Source of the DNA: Lysinibacillus irui
GTDB taxonomy: Bacteria; Bacillota; Bacilli; Bacillales_A; Planococcaceae
DNA length: 64,000 nucleotides
Assembly (NCBI RefSeq): GCF_028877475.1
Contig: NZ_CP113527.1
Coordinates: 1,853,501-1,917,500, forward strand
Direction: 5' to 3'
In this document: positions 24,053 to 33,491 of the stretch, piece after piece
Layout: each line of letters opens with the position of its first letter
How positions within the stretch are numbered: the stretch's first letter is position 1
Program-made: the position numbers and the translations under genes
Notes under the pieces: model-generated
Told to the model about the DNA's origin: nothing
Databases searched by the model: none
What the model saw: the letters and a program-made list of their open reading frames with translations, nothing else

Positions 24053-26524
24053 TTATATGTCTACTATTTCATTGGCTAGTTTTTGGCGGCTAATCCAATA
24101 GCCTTGTAGAGCAAACACTATGAGTGTGGCACTTAATAGAGTGATGCTGGTGATGCCTATTGTTAAGAGGTCATAGGACATGGGGGAGCCGTCGTCGATA
24201 AAGGCTAGCATTCTTGTTAGAATTAAGCCTATAAACGTGCCAATAGTTAGACCATATAGCACGAATGATAGGACTTGTGTCAAGATGAGCTTCATTAATC
24301 CGTTGGGTGATAGGCCAATGAGTCGTTGAATCGCATAATCTCCACGTTTTGAATAAATGGTATGAAGCAGTGTTTGAATCACGCCGAGGCAGGTAGCGAC
24401 AATTAAAATAATAAAGACGCCCACAAATAGGCTCCAGCGTTGCAGGAACATTTCGTTGGATTGCTCAATCATCGTTGCTTTGTCCGTAAATTTCAAGGCA
24501 GGCCAGCGTTCTTCTAAAAAGGCGAGGTCCGCTATGGTTTGTTGCGTATGAGCAGTTTCAACCATGATGTCTTCGATGATTGTTTGATCTTGAGATGTAA
24601 GGAACGATGACCAATCAACGATTAAATCAGCATGGTGAATAGGTGCATCGACTATTCCGATGATCTGTAATTCACCTGTAGGCATATCCTGCTGTGCCTC
24701 AAAATTATAGGTTCCAACCGTGATATGATCGCCAAGCATTAGCTTGTGACGTTGGGCAAAGCTCTTTGTTACGAGGAGACCATCCTGCAAATTGCCCTCG
24801 ATTTTGGGTAGCTTTTCTATTTGTACATATTTCTTTATATCAATCGTTGTATAGTTTTCTGGTAGCCACTCTTGACCGAGCTTCAGGGCAATGTATGCAT
24901 TATTACTTTGTGCATAGGCATATTGCACGCTAGGCAATGCTTCCATTTCCTCTATAACTGCTGGTGTAAGAGAGGGATCGTTTAATTCGTTTTGAATTTT
25001 GACTGCTGTTTCGTATTGTGATTCTGTGAAGGCAAGGTCATTGTGCTGCAAGGTTTTCATTAACGAACTGCCGAAAGTTAAAATGACCATTAAGCCTATA
25101 ATACTGAGCACAATCGGCATATTTTTGCGCACTTGTGGCATGAGCTGCTGACAGGCTAAAAAGGCTTCCTTGCCAAGTACCTTCCGAATGGGCTTTAGGG
25201 CCATTTGGAGAACAGCGGTAAACAGGTAAGGGATTACTAAAAGGATTATCCCACAAACAAGTAGCGTACCCATTAAAATAAATAAAGCACCTTGATTGCT
25301 TCCTGTTCCAGTTAAATTGGCTTGTAGTAACAATAAACTAGCAATCACAGCTAAAACACTGACCATAATCGTTTTCCACTTTGTCCATTGAAGTCCCAAA
25401 TCTTCGTTGTCTGTGGCGATTTGTAATGGCAGTAATCTGGAACTTTTAGCTACCTGCCATTGTGTCATGATCTGCAGGATGAAGAAGCTTACAACTGCAA
25501 TTAATAGGACAAATACAATCGGAAGCTCTGTTCTTGCATCTGGTAAATGTAAGACGTGAATTAATTGTGGTAGCCAGATTTTAATCACGAGTAAGCTCAT
25601 CGTTGTCCCCAGCAAAACGCCAAAGCTAATAATCAGTGATAATTGGAGCTTAACAATACGCCTAACTTGTTTCACAGATGCCCCGAGCGCGCGCAAAATC
25701 ATCAGCTGTTCCTTGATTTTATAGAATAATAGCTGGAATGTGGACAGCAACAAGACGCTTGAAATAAGTAAAATAAAGACGGATAGCACAACCATAAAAA
25801 CCATTAGGCTCTGAAAATTTTGTTTAAACAGATCATCATCACTCATGATATCAACCCGCAATGTTGTATCAAGTTGCTTCAACTCTGTACCAATTGCCTT
25901 AGCAAGGTCATCTTTTGTTTTAATAAGGGCAAACATTCCAACAGTTTGCGGCTGACTATTGTTCATCCAAGTTTTTACAATAGTATTTGGCAGCAAAATA
26001 ATATTTGGGCTATCAGTGCCCTTCATCGTTGGTAAAATTTCTTGGACCACAAAATTTTTCGATTGAATTTCAATGGAGTCCCCAACGCTCTTCTTGAAAA
26101 TACGCGCAACATTTTCAGAAAGTACGGCATCGTTCAGACCAAGATTTACGGCAAAATGGTATCGACTTTTGACTAAGTCGTCATTTTCAACGCCAACCGT
26201 ATAAAAAGTGGTGTTCTTTTCTTGCTCCACCGTTGTCTGAGCTATCGATACACTGGATATTTGCGTGACGCCTGGGAGTGCTGAAAAATCCTCGATTTGC
26301 TGTGTCGTTAACAGTTGTTGTTGATCGGGGTTATAGCCGACCATTAAATCCATATCTCCGTAGAGTGCTTGTATGTCTGCCTTCATTTGGCTGTTGGCAT
26401 TCCAAATGTAAACGCTCATTGTCATCACAAGGCAAATCGAGATCGTAATAATACTAATACTCGTTAGAACATTCGCCCATGCAGCACGAAAAAGCTTCAG
26501 GGCAATGGTACGCATCGTAAACAT
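24053..26524 (-). CDS. FtsX-like ABC transporter permease
   Basis: An 823-residue permease. It begins with a helix (ISIITISICLVMTMSVYIW), has a large extracellular domain of about 200 residues, three central helices (about 230-360) with the FtsX-type sequence QLLFYKIKEQLMILRALGASVKQVRRIVKLQLSL, a second extracellular domain, and three final helices. This duplicated layout with two extracellular domains is seen in permeases of the BceB/MacB-like superfamily that detoxify peptides or move lipoproteins. The ATG shares a base with the stop of its ATPase. It is third in an operon after a sigma factor. Confidence 0.9.
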   Translation of the reverse strand: MFTMRTIALKLFRAAWANVLTSISIITISICLVMTMSVYIWNANSQMKADIQALYGDMDLMVGYNPDQQQLLTTQQIEDFSALPGVTQISSVSIAQTTVEQEKNTTFYTVGVENDDLVKSRYHFAVNLGLNDAVLSENVARIFKKSVGDSIEIQSKNFVVQEILPTMKGTDSPNIILLPNTIVKTWMNNSQPQTVGMFALIKTKDDLAKAIGTELKQLDTTLRVDIMSDDDLFKQNFQSLMVFMVVLSVFILLISSVLLLSTFQLLFYKIKEQLMILRALGASVKQVRRIVKLQLSLIISFGVLLGTTMSLLVIKIWLPQLIHVLHLPDARTELPIVFVLLIAVVSFFILQIMTQWQVAKSSRLLPLQIATDNEDLGLQWTKWKTIMVSVLAVIASLLLLQANLTGTGSNQGALFILMGTLLVCGIILLVIPYLFTAVLQMALKPIRKVLGKEAFLACQQLMPQVRKNMPIVLSIIGLMVILTFGSSLMKTLQHNDLAFTESQYETAVKIQNELNDPSLTPAVIEEMEALPSVQYAYAQSNNAYIALKLGQEWLPENYTTIDIKKYVQIEKLPKIEGNLQDGLLVTKSFAQRHKLMLGDHITVGTYNFEAQQDMPTGELQIIGIVDAPIHHADLIVDWSSFLTSQDQTIIEDIMVETAHTQQTIADLAFLEERWPALKFTDKATMIEQSNEMFLQRWSLFVGVFIILIVATCLGVIQTLLHTIYSKRGDYAIQRLIGLSPNGLMKLILTQVLSFVLYGLTIGTFIGLILTRMLAFIDDGSPMSYDLLTIGITSITLLSATLIVFALQGYWISRQKLANEIVDI

Positions 26525-27339
26525 TATCGATCACCCCTAGTAATTTGCTTGAATTTCGTTAAAATACAATCTAAATCCTCTTCACTTTGCTGATTTTGGT
26601 AGGAATCTACAATAGCTCCATCATGGAAGAACAGCACACGATTGGCATACGTAGCGACATATGGGTCATGCGTAACAAGTAAAATCGTTTGTTGGCTATT
26701 TTTTTGTAAATCAACGAGCAGCTCTAAGATTTCATCTGTTGTGTTCACATCCAACGCCCCTGTAGGTTCATCTGCCAATAAAATAGGAGGATTCGCGATA
26801 ATTGCCCGAGCAATGGCAACACGTTGCTTTTGTCCACCCGAGAGCTCATGTGGTCGATGCTTTGCCCATGCGGCAATATGTAATTTTTCCATCATTTGCT
26901 GGACACGCACCTTGATCTCTTTACTCGGAACATCATTTAAAATGAGCGGGAGTGCGATATTATCCTCCACTGATAAATCTTTTAATAGGTGAAACGATTG
27001 GAAGATAAAGCCGATGTTTTCTTTACGGAATTGAGAAGCTTTTGGCTCCTTGTAAATATCACGTGCTTCCTTACCAAATAAAAATAATGCCCCGTCTGTC
27101 GGTTCATCAAGGGCACTGATCATATTCAGTAGGGTACTTTTACCAGAGCCGCTAGTGCCCATAATCGCCACCATTTCTCCTTGATAAATCGTACAATGGA
27201 TATTTTTTAAAGCATCGACAGTATGATGCTTTTGCTGATAAATTTTAGACATCCCTTCCACACGTAAGACCTCTGTTAAACGGCCTTCTGGGATGGGGAT
27301 CGCATTAATGACTTCCTTCAACGGATTGAACCCATTCAT
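26524..27339 (-). CDS. ABC transporter ATP-binding protein (MacB/LolD type)
   Basis: A 271-residue ATPase with Walker A GTSGSGKST, Q-loop FIFQSFHLL, signature LSGGQKQR, Walker B ILLADEPTGALD and H-loop LLVTHD, the set typical of the MacB/LolD/BceA branch. About 30 residues precede the family start EVLRVEGMSKIYQQ. The ATG at 27339 lies nine bases after AGGGGG and the gene overlaps the sigma factor by 35 bases, so translation is coupled. It powers the downstream FtsX-like permease. Confidence 0.93.
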   Translation of the reverse strand: MNGFNPLKEVINAIPIPEGRLTEVLRVEGMSKIYQQKHHTVDALKNIHCTIYQGEMVAIMGTSGSGKSTLLNMISALDEPTDGALFLFGKEARDIYKEPKASQFRKENIGFIFQSFHLLKDLSVEDNIALPLILNDVPSKEIKVRVQQMMEKLHIAAWAKHRPHELSGGQKQRVAIARAIIANPPILLADEPTGALDVNTTDEILELLVDLQKNSQQTILLVTHDPYVATYANRVLFFHDGAIVDSYQNQQSEEDLDCILTKFKQITRGDR

Positions 27340-27865
27340 CAAGATATGCCCCCTTTAATTGTTGTCGTATTGCCTGTAAACCACGGCGAATATGTGTTTT
27401 CACAGTGCCTTCAGGACATTGCAATATCGCCGCAATATCCTTGACCGAGTAGTCTTGATAAAATCGTAGTAATAACACTGTTTTATACTTTTCTTCAAGC
27501 TGGCAAAGGGCCTGCCATAAATCCAGCTCTTCCTCGATATATGTAGGGGAGGTACTGTTCAAATCCTCTAATGTATGTGGTTCGACAAGCTCCATTGTTT
27601 TTTTCTTAGCAATATAGGTTTTACAGCAATTAATCATAATGCGAGTTAGCCAAGTGGCAAAATAGTAAGGCTCCTTTAATTGCGGTAAACCTTCATAGGC
27701 TCGGATAATCGTCTGCTGAAAAACTTCTACGGCGTCGTTTTCATTTTGTACGTAGACATAGGCCATACGATAAAGCTTGTGCTGCTCTCGCTCAATCAGC
27801 TGATAAAATGCTTGTTCATCGCCATTTTGCGCTAGGACTACAAGTGAATGTTGCGTTGTTGTAAT
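27305..27865 (-). CDS. ECF-type sigma-70 family factor, probable ATT start
   Basis: A sigma factor of 186 residues. Region 2 is seen as AFYQLIEREQHKLYRMAYVYVQNENDAVEVFQQTIIRAYEGLPQLKEPYYFATWLTRIMINCC and region 4 as LEEKYKTVLLLRFYQDYSVKDIAAILQCPEGTVKTHIRRGL. The only strong ribosome binding site (AAAAGGAGG) stands eight bases before an ATT codon at 27865, just where region 2 would normally begin; upstream ATG or TTG codons lack such a site. No anti-sigma gene is adjacent. The stop overlaps the ABC ATPase gene. The factor may control its own operon. Confidence 0.85.
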   Translation of the reverse strand: MTTTQHSLVVLAQNGDEQAFYQLIEREQHKLYRMAYVYVQNENDAVEVFQQTIIRAYEGLPQLKEPYYFATWLTRIMINCCKTYIAKKKTMELVEPHTLEDLNSTSPTYIEEELDLWQALCQLEEKYKTVLLLRFYQDYSVKDIAAILQCPEGTVKTHIRRGLQAIRQQLKGAYLDEWVQSVEGSH

Positions 27866-28035
27866 GAAAATCGCCTCCTTTTCGACTATTAGACTCAGCA
27901 AGTCGACATTTCGATTCAAGTTTTTTCTTTCTTTCGAAAAAATATTTATGATTGTACGAATCATACCCAATTTATAGTAGACTATCAATTTACTGCTATA
28001 ATAACATTAGCTTGATAAAGAGAAGGAGTGAACGT

Positions 28036-28929
28036 ATGAAGCGGAAGCCTATTTATGTTGAAGTCGAAATCCAAGCTTCTATAGAGGATGCGTGGACCTA
28101 TACGCAAAACCCGACATTGCATGAACAGTGGGATTTACGTTTTACCTCGATTACATATATACCTAAAAAAGCCCCAGAGGAACCACAGCGTTTTACCTAT
28201 GTAACGAAGCTCATGCCAGGCTTACAAGTAAGTGGCTGGGGAGAAAGTAAAGGGGAGCATCAGAAGGAAAATGGCACGAAAACATCCTCCCTCCATTTTG
28301 GTACACCACAAAAAATTTCACCTATCGCAGAGGGGAAAGGCTTTTGGCAGTATATTCCGAATGATTGTGGTCTAACGTTTTTAACGCAGTATGATTATGT
28401 GACGCGCTATGGCAAGCTTGGCGTCTTCATGGATCTATTTTTTCGACCATTAATAGGATGGGCTACTGCTCTTAGCTTTGATGTTTTAAAAAGATGGCTA
28501 GAAACACGAGAAAATGCTACTGCTCAGTATAGACGATTTTTTTTAACAATGCTGATGAGCGTTCTTTTTAGTTTTATATGGATCTATCACGGACTTGTAC
28601 CAAAAATTTTAGCTGTACATCCTCAGGAAATTATGATGACGGCTCCCTTTATGAAAAGTGCAGAGCAAATGGTCGTGTGGATAGGCGTAGCTGAAATCCT
28701 CTTGGGTCTGTGTTGGCTTTATCCACGAGGAAAGCGTCGATTATTTGGCTTACAAATCATCTTTTTTCCGATATTGACGCTAGCTGCCATCGTTGCCGAT
28801 CCAACAAGTATCATAGCACCATTTAATCCCGTGACCTTTAATCTCTCCTTATGGATATTGTCCATTATTGGATTTGTCTTAAGTAAGAATTTACCGAGTG
28901 CAAAAAACTGTAAGAGAAAGCGAGGGTGA
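28036..28929 (+). CDS. SRPBCC domain fused to DoxX-like membrane domain
   Basis: A 297-residue protein. Residues 1-155 form a START-like polyketide cyclase domain (VEVEIQASIEDAWTYTQNPTLHEQWDLRF, later FWQYIPNDCGLTFLTQYDY). Residues 170-290 have four hydrophobic helices in the style of DoxX-like proteins (MVVWIGVAEILLGLCWLYPRGK). The ATG at 28036 follows GAAGGAG. It opens a four-gene run with DUF4166 and YndJ proteins, with four-base or larger overlaps and tight spacing. Divergent from the sigma factor gene, so a shared regulatory region is possible. Function unknown. Confidence 0.82.
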   Translation: MKRKPIYVEVEIQASIEDAWTYTQNPTLHEQWDLRFTSITYIPKKAPEEPQRFTYVTKLMPGLQVSGWGESKGEHQKENGTKTSSLHFGTPQKISPIAEGKGFWQYIPNDCGLTFLTQYDYVTRYGKLGVFMDLFFRPLIGWATALSFDVLKRWLETRENATAQYRRFFLTMLMSVLFSFIWIYHGLVPKILAVHPQEIMMTAPFMKSAEQMVVWIGVAEILLGLCWLYPRGKRRLFGLQIIFFPILTLAAIVADPTSIIAPFNPVTFNLSLWILSIIGFVLSKNLPSAKNCKRKRG

Positions 28930-28934
28930 TAGGT

Positions 28935-29546
28935 ATGACCATTTATCAGACTTTATTAGGAGATGATTTTGCTAGACTTCATCCGATGCTACAGCAACGC
29001 TATGCATTACAAGTAAATGAGCCATTTTTTGCACAGGGCGTAATGTACCAAATAAAATCAGGTGCCAAATGGCTGCGTCCATTTTATACCGTAGCAGCGA
29101 ACACTCGATTTTTGTTTCCAGAGTCAGGGGAGCAAATACCATTCACCATCGCCAATACCTGTCATGCTTTGCCAAATGGCGAATTAGAAGTGTTGTGGGA
29201 GCGAACCTTTTATTTTCCACATAAAACAAGACATTTTGATGCAAGGATGACCATTGATCCTACTAGAACAATCGTTAGAGATTATTTAGGTAAGCCTGCC
29301 CTTTTTTATTCAGACTTGCACTTTGCCGTGACGAAAGAGGGAACGTTAGTTATTCGCTCAGGCAAACAGCGCTTTGTTCTATCCAAACTCGAATGTCCGA
29401 TACCGCAACTACTAGAAGGTCGCGTCATTGTAGAGGAGGGCTATGATGAATCGAAAAATGTCTTTACCATTTATGTTTCGATCCATAATCCATTAATAGG
29501 GAGGCTCATGATGTATGCTGGTGAATTTACGCAACAATCAATGTAG
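28935..29546 (+). CDS. DUF4166 domain protein
   Basis: A 203-residue soluble protein. Segments typical of DUF4166 are the opening YQTLLGDDFARLHPMLQQRY, the middle FTIANTCHALPNGELEVLWERTFYFPHKTRHFDARM, and the end GRVIVEEGYDESKNVFTIYVSIHNPLIGRLMMYAGEF. The ATG at 28935 follows GAGGGTGA; a GTG nine bases earlier is inside that site. It overlaps the yndJ-like gene by 32 bases, implying coupled translation. In some genomes DUF4166 is fused to other membrane or NAD-binding proteins; the role is unknown. Confidence 0.83.
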   Translation: MTIYQTLLGDDFARLHPMLQQRYALQVNEPFFAQGVMYQIKSGAKWLRPFYTVAANTRFLFPESGEQIPFTIANTCHALPNGELEVLWERTFYFPHKTRHFDARMTIDPTRTIVRDYLGKPALFYSDLHFAVTKEGTLVIRSGKQRFVLSKLECPIPQLLEGRVIVEEGYDESKNVFTIYVSIHNPLIGRLMMYAGEFTQQSM

Positions 29547-31134
29547 CCTTATTTTATTACTTGGGATTACCCTAACGGCGATTTGCTTGTCGTTTGGTGA
29601 GCAACCACAATATTCATGGTTATTGACAGTGGCCCAGCTTATTTTTGTACCTGCAATGGTCATGATGGTCGTTGACTTTCAATCTGTAGGGAAGATTATC
29701 ATCGTCGGGATGATGCTAGTCGTCACGCTGTTACATTTTTGGACAGATGGTCTATATGCTATCGCGCTGGCCTTTTTATATTTACTGTATACCTTTTATA
29801 TTGCGATAAAGGGCGTGAAACGGTTCTTGCAACGAGGGTTCACCAATTGTGCTGAGTTTTCAATTGATATGGGGCTAATATATCTTGCTCTGGGTGGCTT
29901 CTGGTTTTTTGCCTTTACGGCAAATATAAATACCGGCTTTTCATCCTTAATAACATGGTTAACAGCCATCCATTTTCATTATTCAGCCTGTTTATTACCC
30001 CTTTCTGTCGGGCTTTTTGGACGCTTACATGATAGTAGCTGGTATCGTGTCATTGTGTTTATTTTGCTGGCTGGTCCGCTCCTTGTGGCGATTGGCATTA
30101 CCTTTTCAATCATCATTGAAATTATAGCCGTAGTCCTTTATATCCTTGCCATCTATGGTTTGTTTGTCCTGACGTTCAAAACAAAGCTGCTGCTAGGACA
30201 AGGTATATTGCTACGGATTTCTTACGGGGCACTGTGTCTAACGATTATAGGTTCCTGTTTGTATGTTTACAGCCGTTTAAGCGGGACTTATTATGTCGGA
30301 ATACCAGAGATGCTACGCTTTCACGGTGTCATGAATGGTCTTTTCTTTGGGGGAATAGGGGTAGTCGCATGGGCAATCGCTGTGCCAGCAACAAATCAGC
30401 GCACCTTCAATTTTCCAGTGAGCCAAATCCGCGGCAAACTACGTCATGAACATCAACCACACCCAGGCTTGGTTGATGCTCTACAAGATTTTGTGGATAC
30501 AACGAAGCTACACCCGGTCATTTCTGATTTCTATGAGCAAACGACTAGCTATCGTTTGTTGGCAACTGTCCAGTGGAAAACATGGTTTAAGCCTTTCGCC
30601 TTTCTTTATCAAGGTATGAGTCGTTTGCTACAACAACTCAATTTGCCTTTTTCCAATCAACAAATAGAGATGACGGGAAGAATTGTTAAGGTCGATGAAG
30701 AACAAGATAGCCGTCAATCTCCGCGTGCATGGATTCGGACAATCAAGCAGCAAACTGTTTTTGTCGCGATTTATTCGAGGCACACAAGTAATCAAATAAC
30801 CTATATGAATATAGCGTTACCACTACCATTTTCAACAATGGTCGGCATCCTGTATGCCTACGAAGAACAAGGTCAGCTACACCTAACAAGTCAACAGGGA
30901 GAAGATGCGGGGATTTATTTGGCGATAGGGAACTATGTGATGAAGCTACCATTACAGGAGCATTTTCGAATTGCTGCAGTAAATGATCAGACACTTACAG
31001 CAGTACATAAGATGACACTATTTGGTATACCTTTTTTACATATTGACTACCATATCCAAAAAAATCAGCAGACTAGGCAGGGGATTTCCGGTCACAAAGA
31101 GAAGGTCCTTATAGGAACATATCAAAAGGAGTGA
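29515..31134 (+). CDS. yndJ: YndJ-like membrane protein
   Basis: A 539-residue protein. Residues 1-300 hold about nine to ten membrane helices, with motifs FWTDGLYAIALAFLYLLY, LALGGFWFFAF and RFHGVMNGLFFGGIGVVAWA, which recall YndJ of Bacillus. Residues 310-539 are a cytosolic or outside domain with repeated beta strands (TYMNIALPLPFSTMVGILYAYEEQGQLHLTSQ). The ATG at 29515 is preceded by GGGAGG with 10-base spacing and lies within the DUF4166 gene. No catalytic motif is recognised. The four genes 28036-31576 are probably one functional unit. Confidence 0.8.
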   Translation: MLVNLRNNQCSLILLLGITLTAICLSFGEQPQYSWLLTVAQLIFVPAMVMMVVDFQSVGKIIIVGMMLVVTLLHFWTDGLYAIALAFLYLLYTFYIAIKGVKRFLQRGFTNCAEFSIDMGLIYLALGGFWFFAFTANINTGFSSLITWLTAIHFHYSACLLPLSVGLFGRLHDSSWYRVIVFILLAGPLLVAIGITFSIIIEIIAVVLYILAIYGLFVLTFKTKLLLGQGILLRISYGALCLTIIGSCLYVYSRLSGTYYVGIPEMLRFHGVMNGLFFGGIGVVAWAIAVPATNQRTFNFPVSQIRGKLRHEHQPHPGLVDALQDFVDTTKLHPVISDFYEQTTSYRLLATVQWKTWFKPFAFLYQGMSRLLQQLNLPFSNQQIEMTGRIVKVDEEQDSRQSPRAWIRTIKQQTVFVAIYSRHTSNQITYMNIALPLPFSTMVGILYAYEEQGQLHLTSQQGEDAGIYLAIGNYVMKLPLQEHFRIAAVNDQTLTAVHKMTLFGIPFLHIDYHIQKNQQTRQGISGHKEKVLIGTYQKE

Positions 31135-31138
31135 TTGG

Positions 31139-31576
31139 GTGCGTTTAACGAAAGGTATTTCAGGCTTTGATGCAGAGCATTTAATCGAGCAGGATATGCG
31201 CATGTTTCAGTCAATGGTGTATCATTTAGCTACGAGTGAAAAACAGGTGAAGGTATCGGAATTTATTGATCAACCGCACTTAGTTTATATGCAGGCAGTT
31301 GTAGAAATAGATAGGGAGATGCTGACGATTCTTCATCATCGCTTCATGCCGTATATTGCCTTTGCAATGCATGATGAGGAGCTTAGCTTTACTTTTCTTT
31401 CAAAGGCCGGACTACACAAATATTTTCCCATGCGCAAATGCTTGGAAGCGGCTACCCTCAATACATTACTTTCAAAGGATCAAGCATTGCATCACTTATC
31501 TGCTACCGAATGGAAATACATTTCTTACTTCAATAGCCAAACGATTGGAGACGTTATGTTTAATGCTTGGGATTAA
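31139..31576 (+). CDS. Hypothetical protein, last gene of the yndJ operon
   Basis: A 145-residue soluble protein that I do not recognise. The start is GTG at 31139, seven bases after AAGGAG and four bases after the yndJ stop. The sequence is mixed alpha/beta with no signal peptide, no membrane helix and no metal motif; it ends in SATEWKYISYFNSQTIGDVMFNAWD. Its position suggests a link with the membrane protein upstream. No terminator with a clean T tract was seen directly after it. Confidence 0.75.
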   Translation: MRLTKGISGFDAEHLIEQDMRMFQSMVYHLATSEKQVKVSEFIDQPHLVYMQAVVEIDREMLTILHHRFMPYIAFAMHDEELSFTFLSKAGLHKYFPMRKCLEAATLNTLLSKDQALHHLSATEWKYISYFNSQTIGDVMFNAWD

Positions 31577-31737
31577 TGCAGTACACCCTAGATAAGAAAA
31601 AAGTAGCTATAAAAAACATGATATTGACGAAGTTATATCTGGATATCTAGTAAAAATTCCCAAAGACACCAATCTTTTTTATTAAGTGGTAAATTACTAC
31701 TTATGGAATAGATTTGGAAAATAAGGAGTTTTTGCAG

Positions 31738-33420
31738 ATGAAGTTCAAAACAATCAGTAGACGCATTGTTTTTTCCTTTAGTGTGGTAATCGCCATCATG
31801 ATCGGCTACATTGTGTACAATTACTATGCCATCACACAAAGCAACAATGCAACAGAACAAATCGTTCAAAATGAATTACAATTATTAATGATCGACTACG
31901 AGCAAGCACAAACCATCGATTTAAGAATAGCTGCGGCAAGAGGCTATGTATTGTCTGGTAATGAAAAATATAAAACGATTTTCCATGACAATGTAGCACG
32001 AGAAGCTAAAAATGAGGAAAAACGATTAGCCTTAACAACCACCGGCGATTTCGGTAAGTTTATGGAGATGGCCAAAGAGTGGAATCGTTATATTGAACAA
32101 GAAGTATTTGCCATATATGACCAAGGGAATACCGAACTCGCCATTGAAAACTTAACGAAAATGGATGAGACAGCAACGACTATTCGTGAGGGCTATGAAG
32201 GCTTAGCAGAGCAACGGAAGCAAGCCATTAATGAGGTAAGCACCGATATCGTTTCCGCTGGTGAAAATGAACAACTAATCGCTATTATCGTAGGTATTGT
32301 TATTGTCCTTCTAGCAGTGATGATTGAACTCTTAAGTGCTCGTGGTATTTCGAGACCCATTATTACATTAACCGAGCGTATGCGACGAATAACAAATGGA
32401 GATTTGAGTCACCCTCCTTTAACAATTCAATCAAAGGATGAGGTTGGACAGCTAATGGAAGCAACGAATACGATGTCTGATATTTTGAATCGTCTATTGA
32501 AGCATATTCAAACGGTCTCCCATGATGTGGCTGCACATAGTGAGGAGCTATTGCAATCAACGTCAGAGGTAAAGACAGGCACAGAACAAATTGTTGATAC
32601 TGTTACAGAAATTGCGAGTGGTACAGAGCTACAGGCAAGTAATGCTTCAGATGTCGCTTCCTCCATGAACGATTTTATTGGCAAAGTATCAACTGTTCAT
32701 GCCAGCAGTAAAGACGTTCAACAGTATTCACAGAACGTTAAAACTTTATCAACAGAAGGTAGAGACTTAATGTCGACTTCCACAAAGCAAATGGAAGAAA
32801 TCCAGCATATGGTGAAGGGTGCGGTAAAACAAGTAGAAGGTTTAAGTAATCAAGCACAAGAAATCTCTCAACTTGTAGCAATCATTCAAAATATTGCAGC
32901 CCAAACGAATTTACTAGCACTGAATGCGGCGATTGAGGCGGCCAGAGCTGGGGAGCATGGCAAAGGCTTTGCTGTGGTGGCCGATGAGGTTCGAAAATTG
33001 GCCGAGCAGGTAGCTTTTTCAGTAGATGATATTACAGCTATTGTAAGAAAAATTCAGGAAGAATCACATACAGTAACTTTCTCGCTAGAGCAAGGCTATG
33101 AGGAAGTTGAAAAAGGGGCAACGCAAATTGCTAAAACGAATACCACATTTTCTCGAATTGCAGACGCAATCGATGCTATTGCGTTAAACATTGATGACAT
33201 GTCATCTAGCTTAGAAGAGGTTGTTCACAATACTGCCACGATTAATAAATCGGTGGATGAAATTGCTGCCGTCTCCGAACAATCAGCAGCAGGTATTCAG
33301 GAAACATCGGCTACAATTGAACAAACCGCAAGCTCCATGGACGAAATTAAACATAGTGCAGAGCATTTAGCGGAAATGGCCGAACAATTAAATGCCCTGA
33401 TTCGTCAATTTAAGCTATAA
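31738..33420 (+). CDS. Methyl-accepting chemotaxis protein
   Basis: A 560-residue receptor. Membrane helix 1 spans about residues 9-30 and helix 2 about 180-202, enclosing a helical ligand domain of the four-helix or CHASE3 type ([26 protein letters not shown] is CHASE3-like). A HAMP domain follows ([23 protein letters not shown]), then a long coiled signalling domain with the hairpin tip [39 protein letters not shown]. The ATG at 31738 lies nine bases after AAGGAG. It would signal to CheA/CheW, which are not in the window. The gene stands alone. Confidence 0.94.
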   Translation: MKFKTISRRIVFSFSVVIAIMIGYIVYNYYAITQSNNATEQIVQNELQLLMIDYEQAQTIDLRIAAARGYVLSGNEKYKTIFHDNVAREAKNEEKRLALTTTGDFGKFMEMAKEWNRYIEQEVFAIYDQGNTELAIENLTKMDETATTIREGYEGLAEQRKQAINEVSTDIVSAGENEQLIAIIVGIVIVLLAVMIELLSARGISRPIITLTERMRRITNGDLSHPPLTIQSKDEVGQLMEATNTMSDILNRLLKHIQTVSHDVAAHSEELLQSTSEVKTGTEQIVDTVTEIASGTELQASNASDVASSMNDFIGKVSTVHASSKDVQQYSQNVKTLSTEGRDLMSTSTKQMEEIQHMVKGAVKQVEGLSNQAQEISQLVAIIQNIAAQTNLLALNAAIEAARAGEHGKGFAVVADEVRKLAEQVAFSVDDITAIVRKIQEESHTVTFSLEQGYEEVEKGATQIAKTNTTFSRIADAIDAIALNIDDMSSSLEEVVHNTATINKSVDEIAAVSEQSAAGIQETSATIEQTASSMDEIKHSAEHLAEMAEQLNALIRQFKL

Positions 33421-33491
33421 AAATTAACGTTGAATTTCAAACTTCCATCACATTTCATCTGTATACTATGGAATTGGAAGGTGGAATCATA

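Noticed and set aside
26642-26992. 116-codon + strand frame inside the ABC ATPase gene
   Set aside because: Shadow frame of a strongly supported gene.
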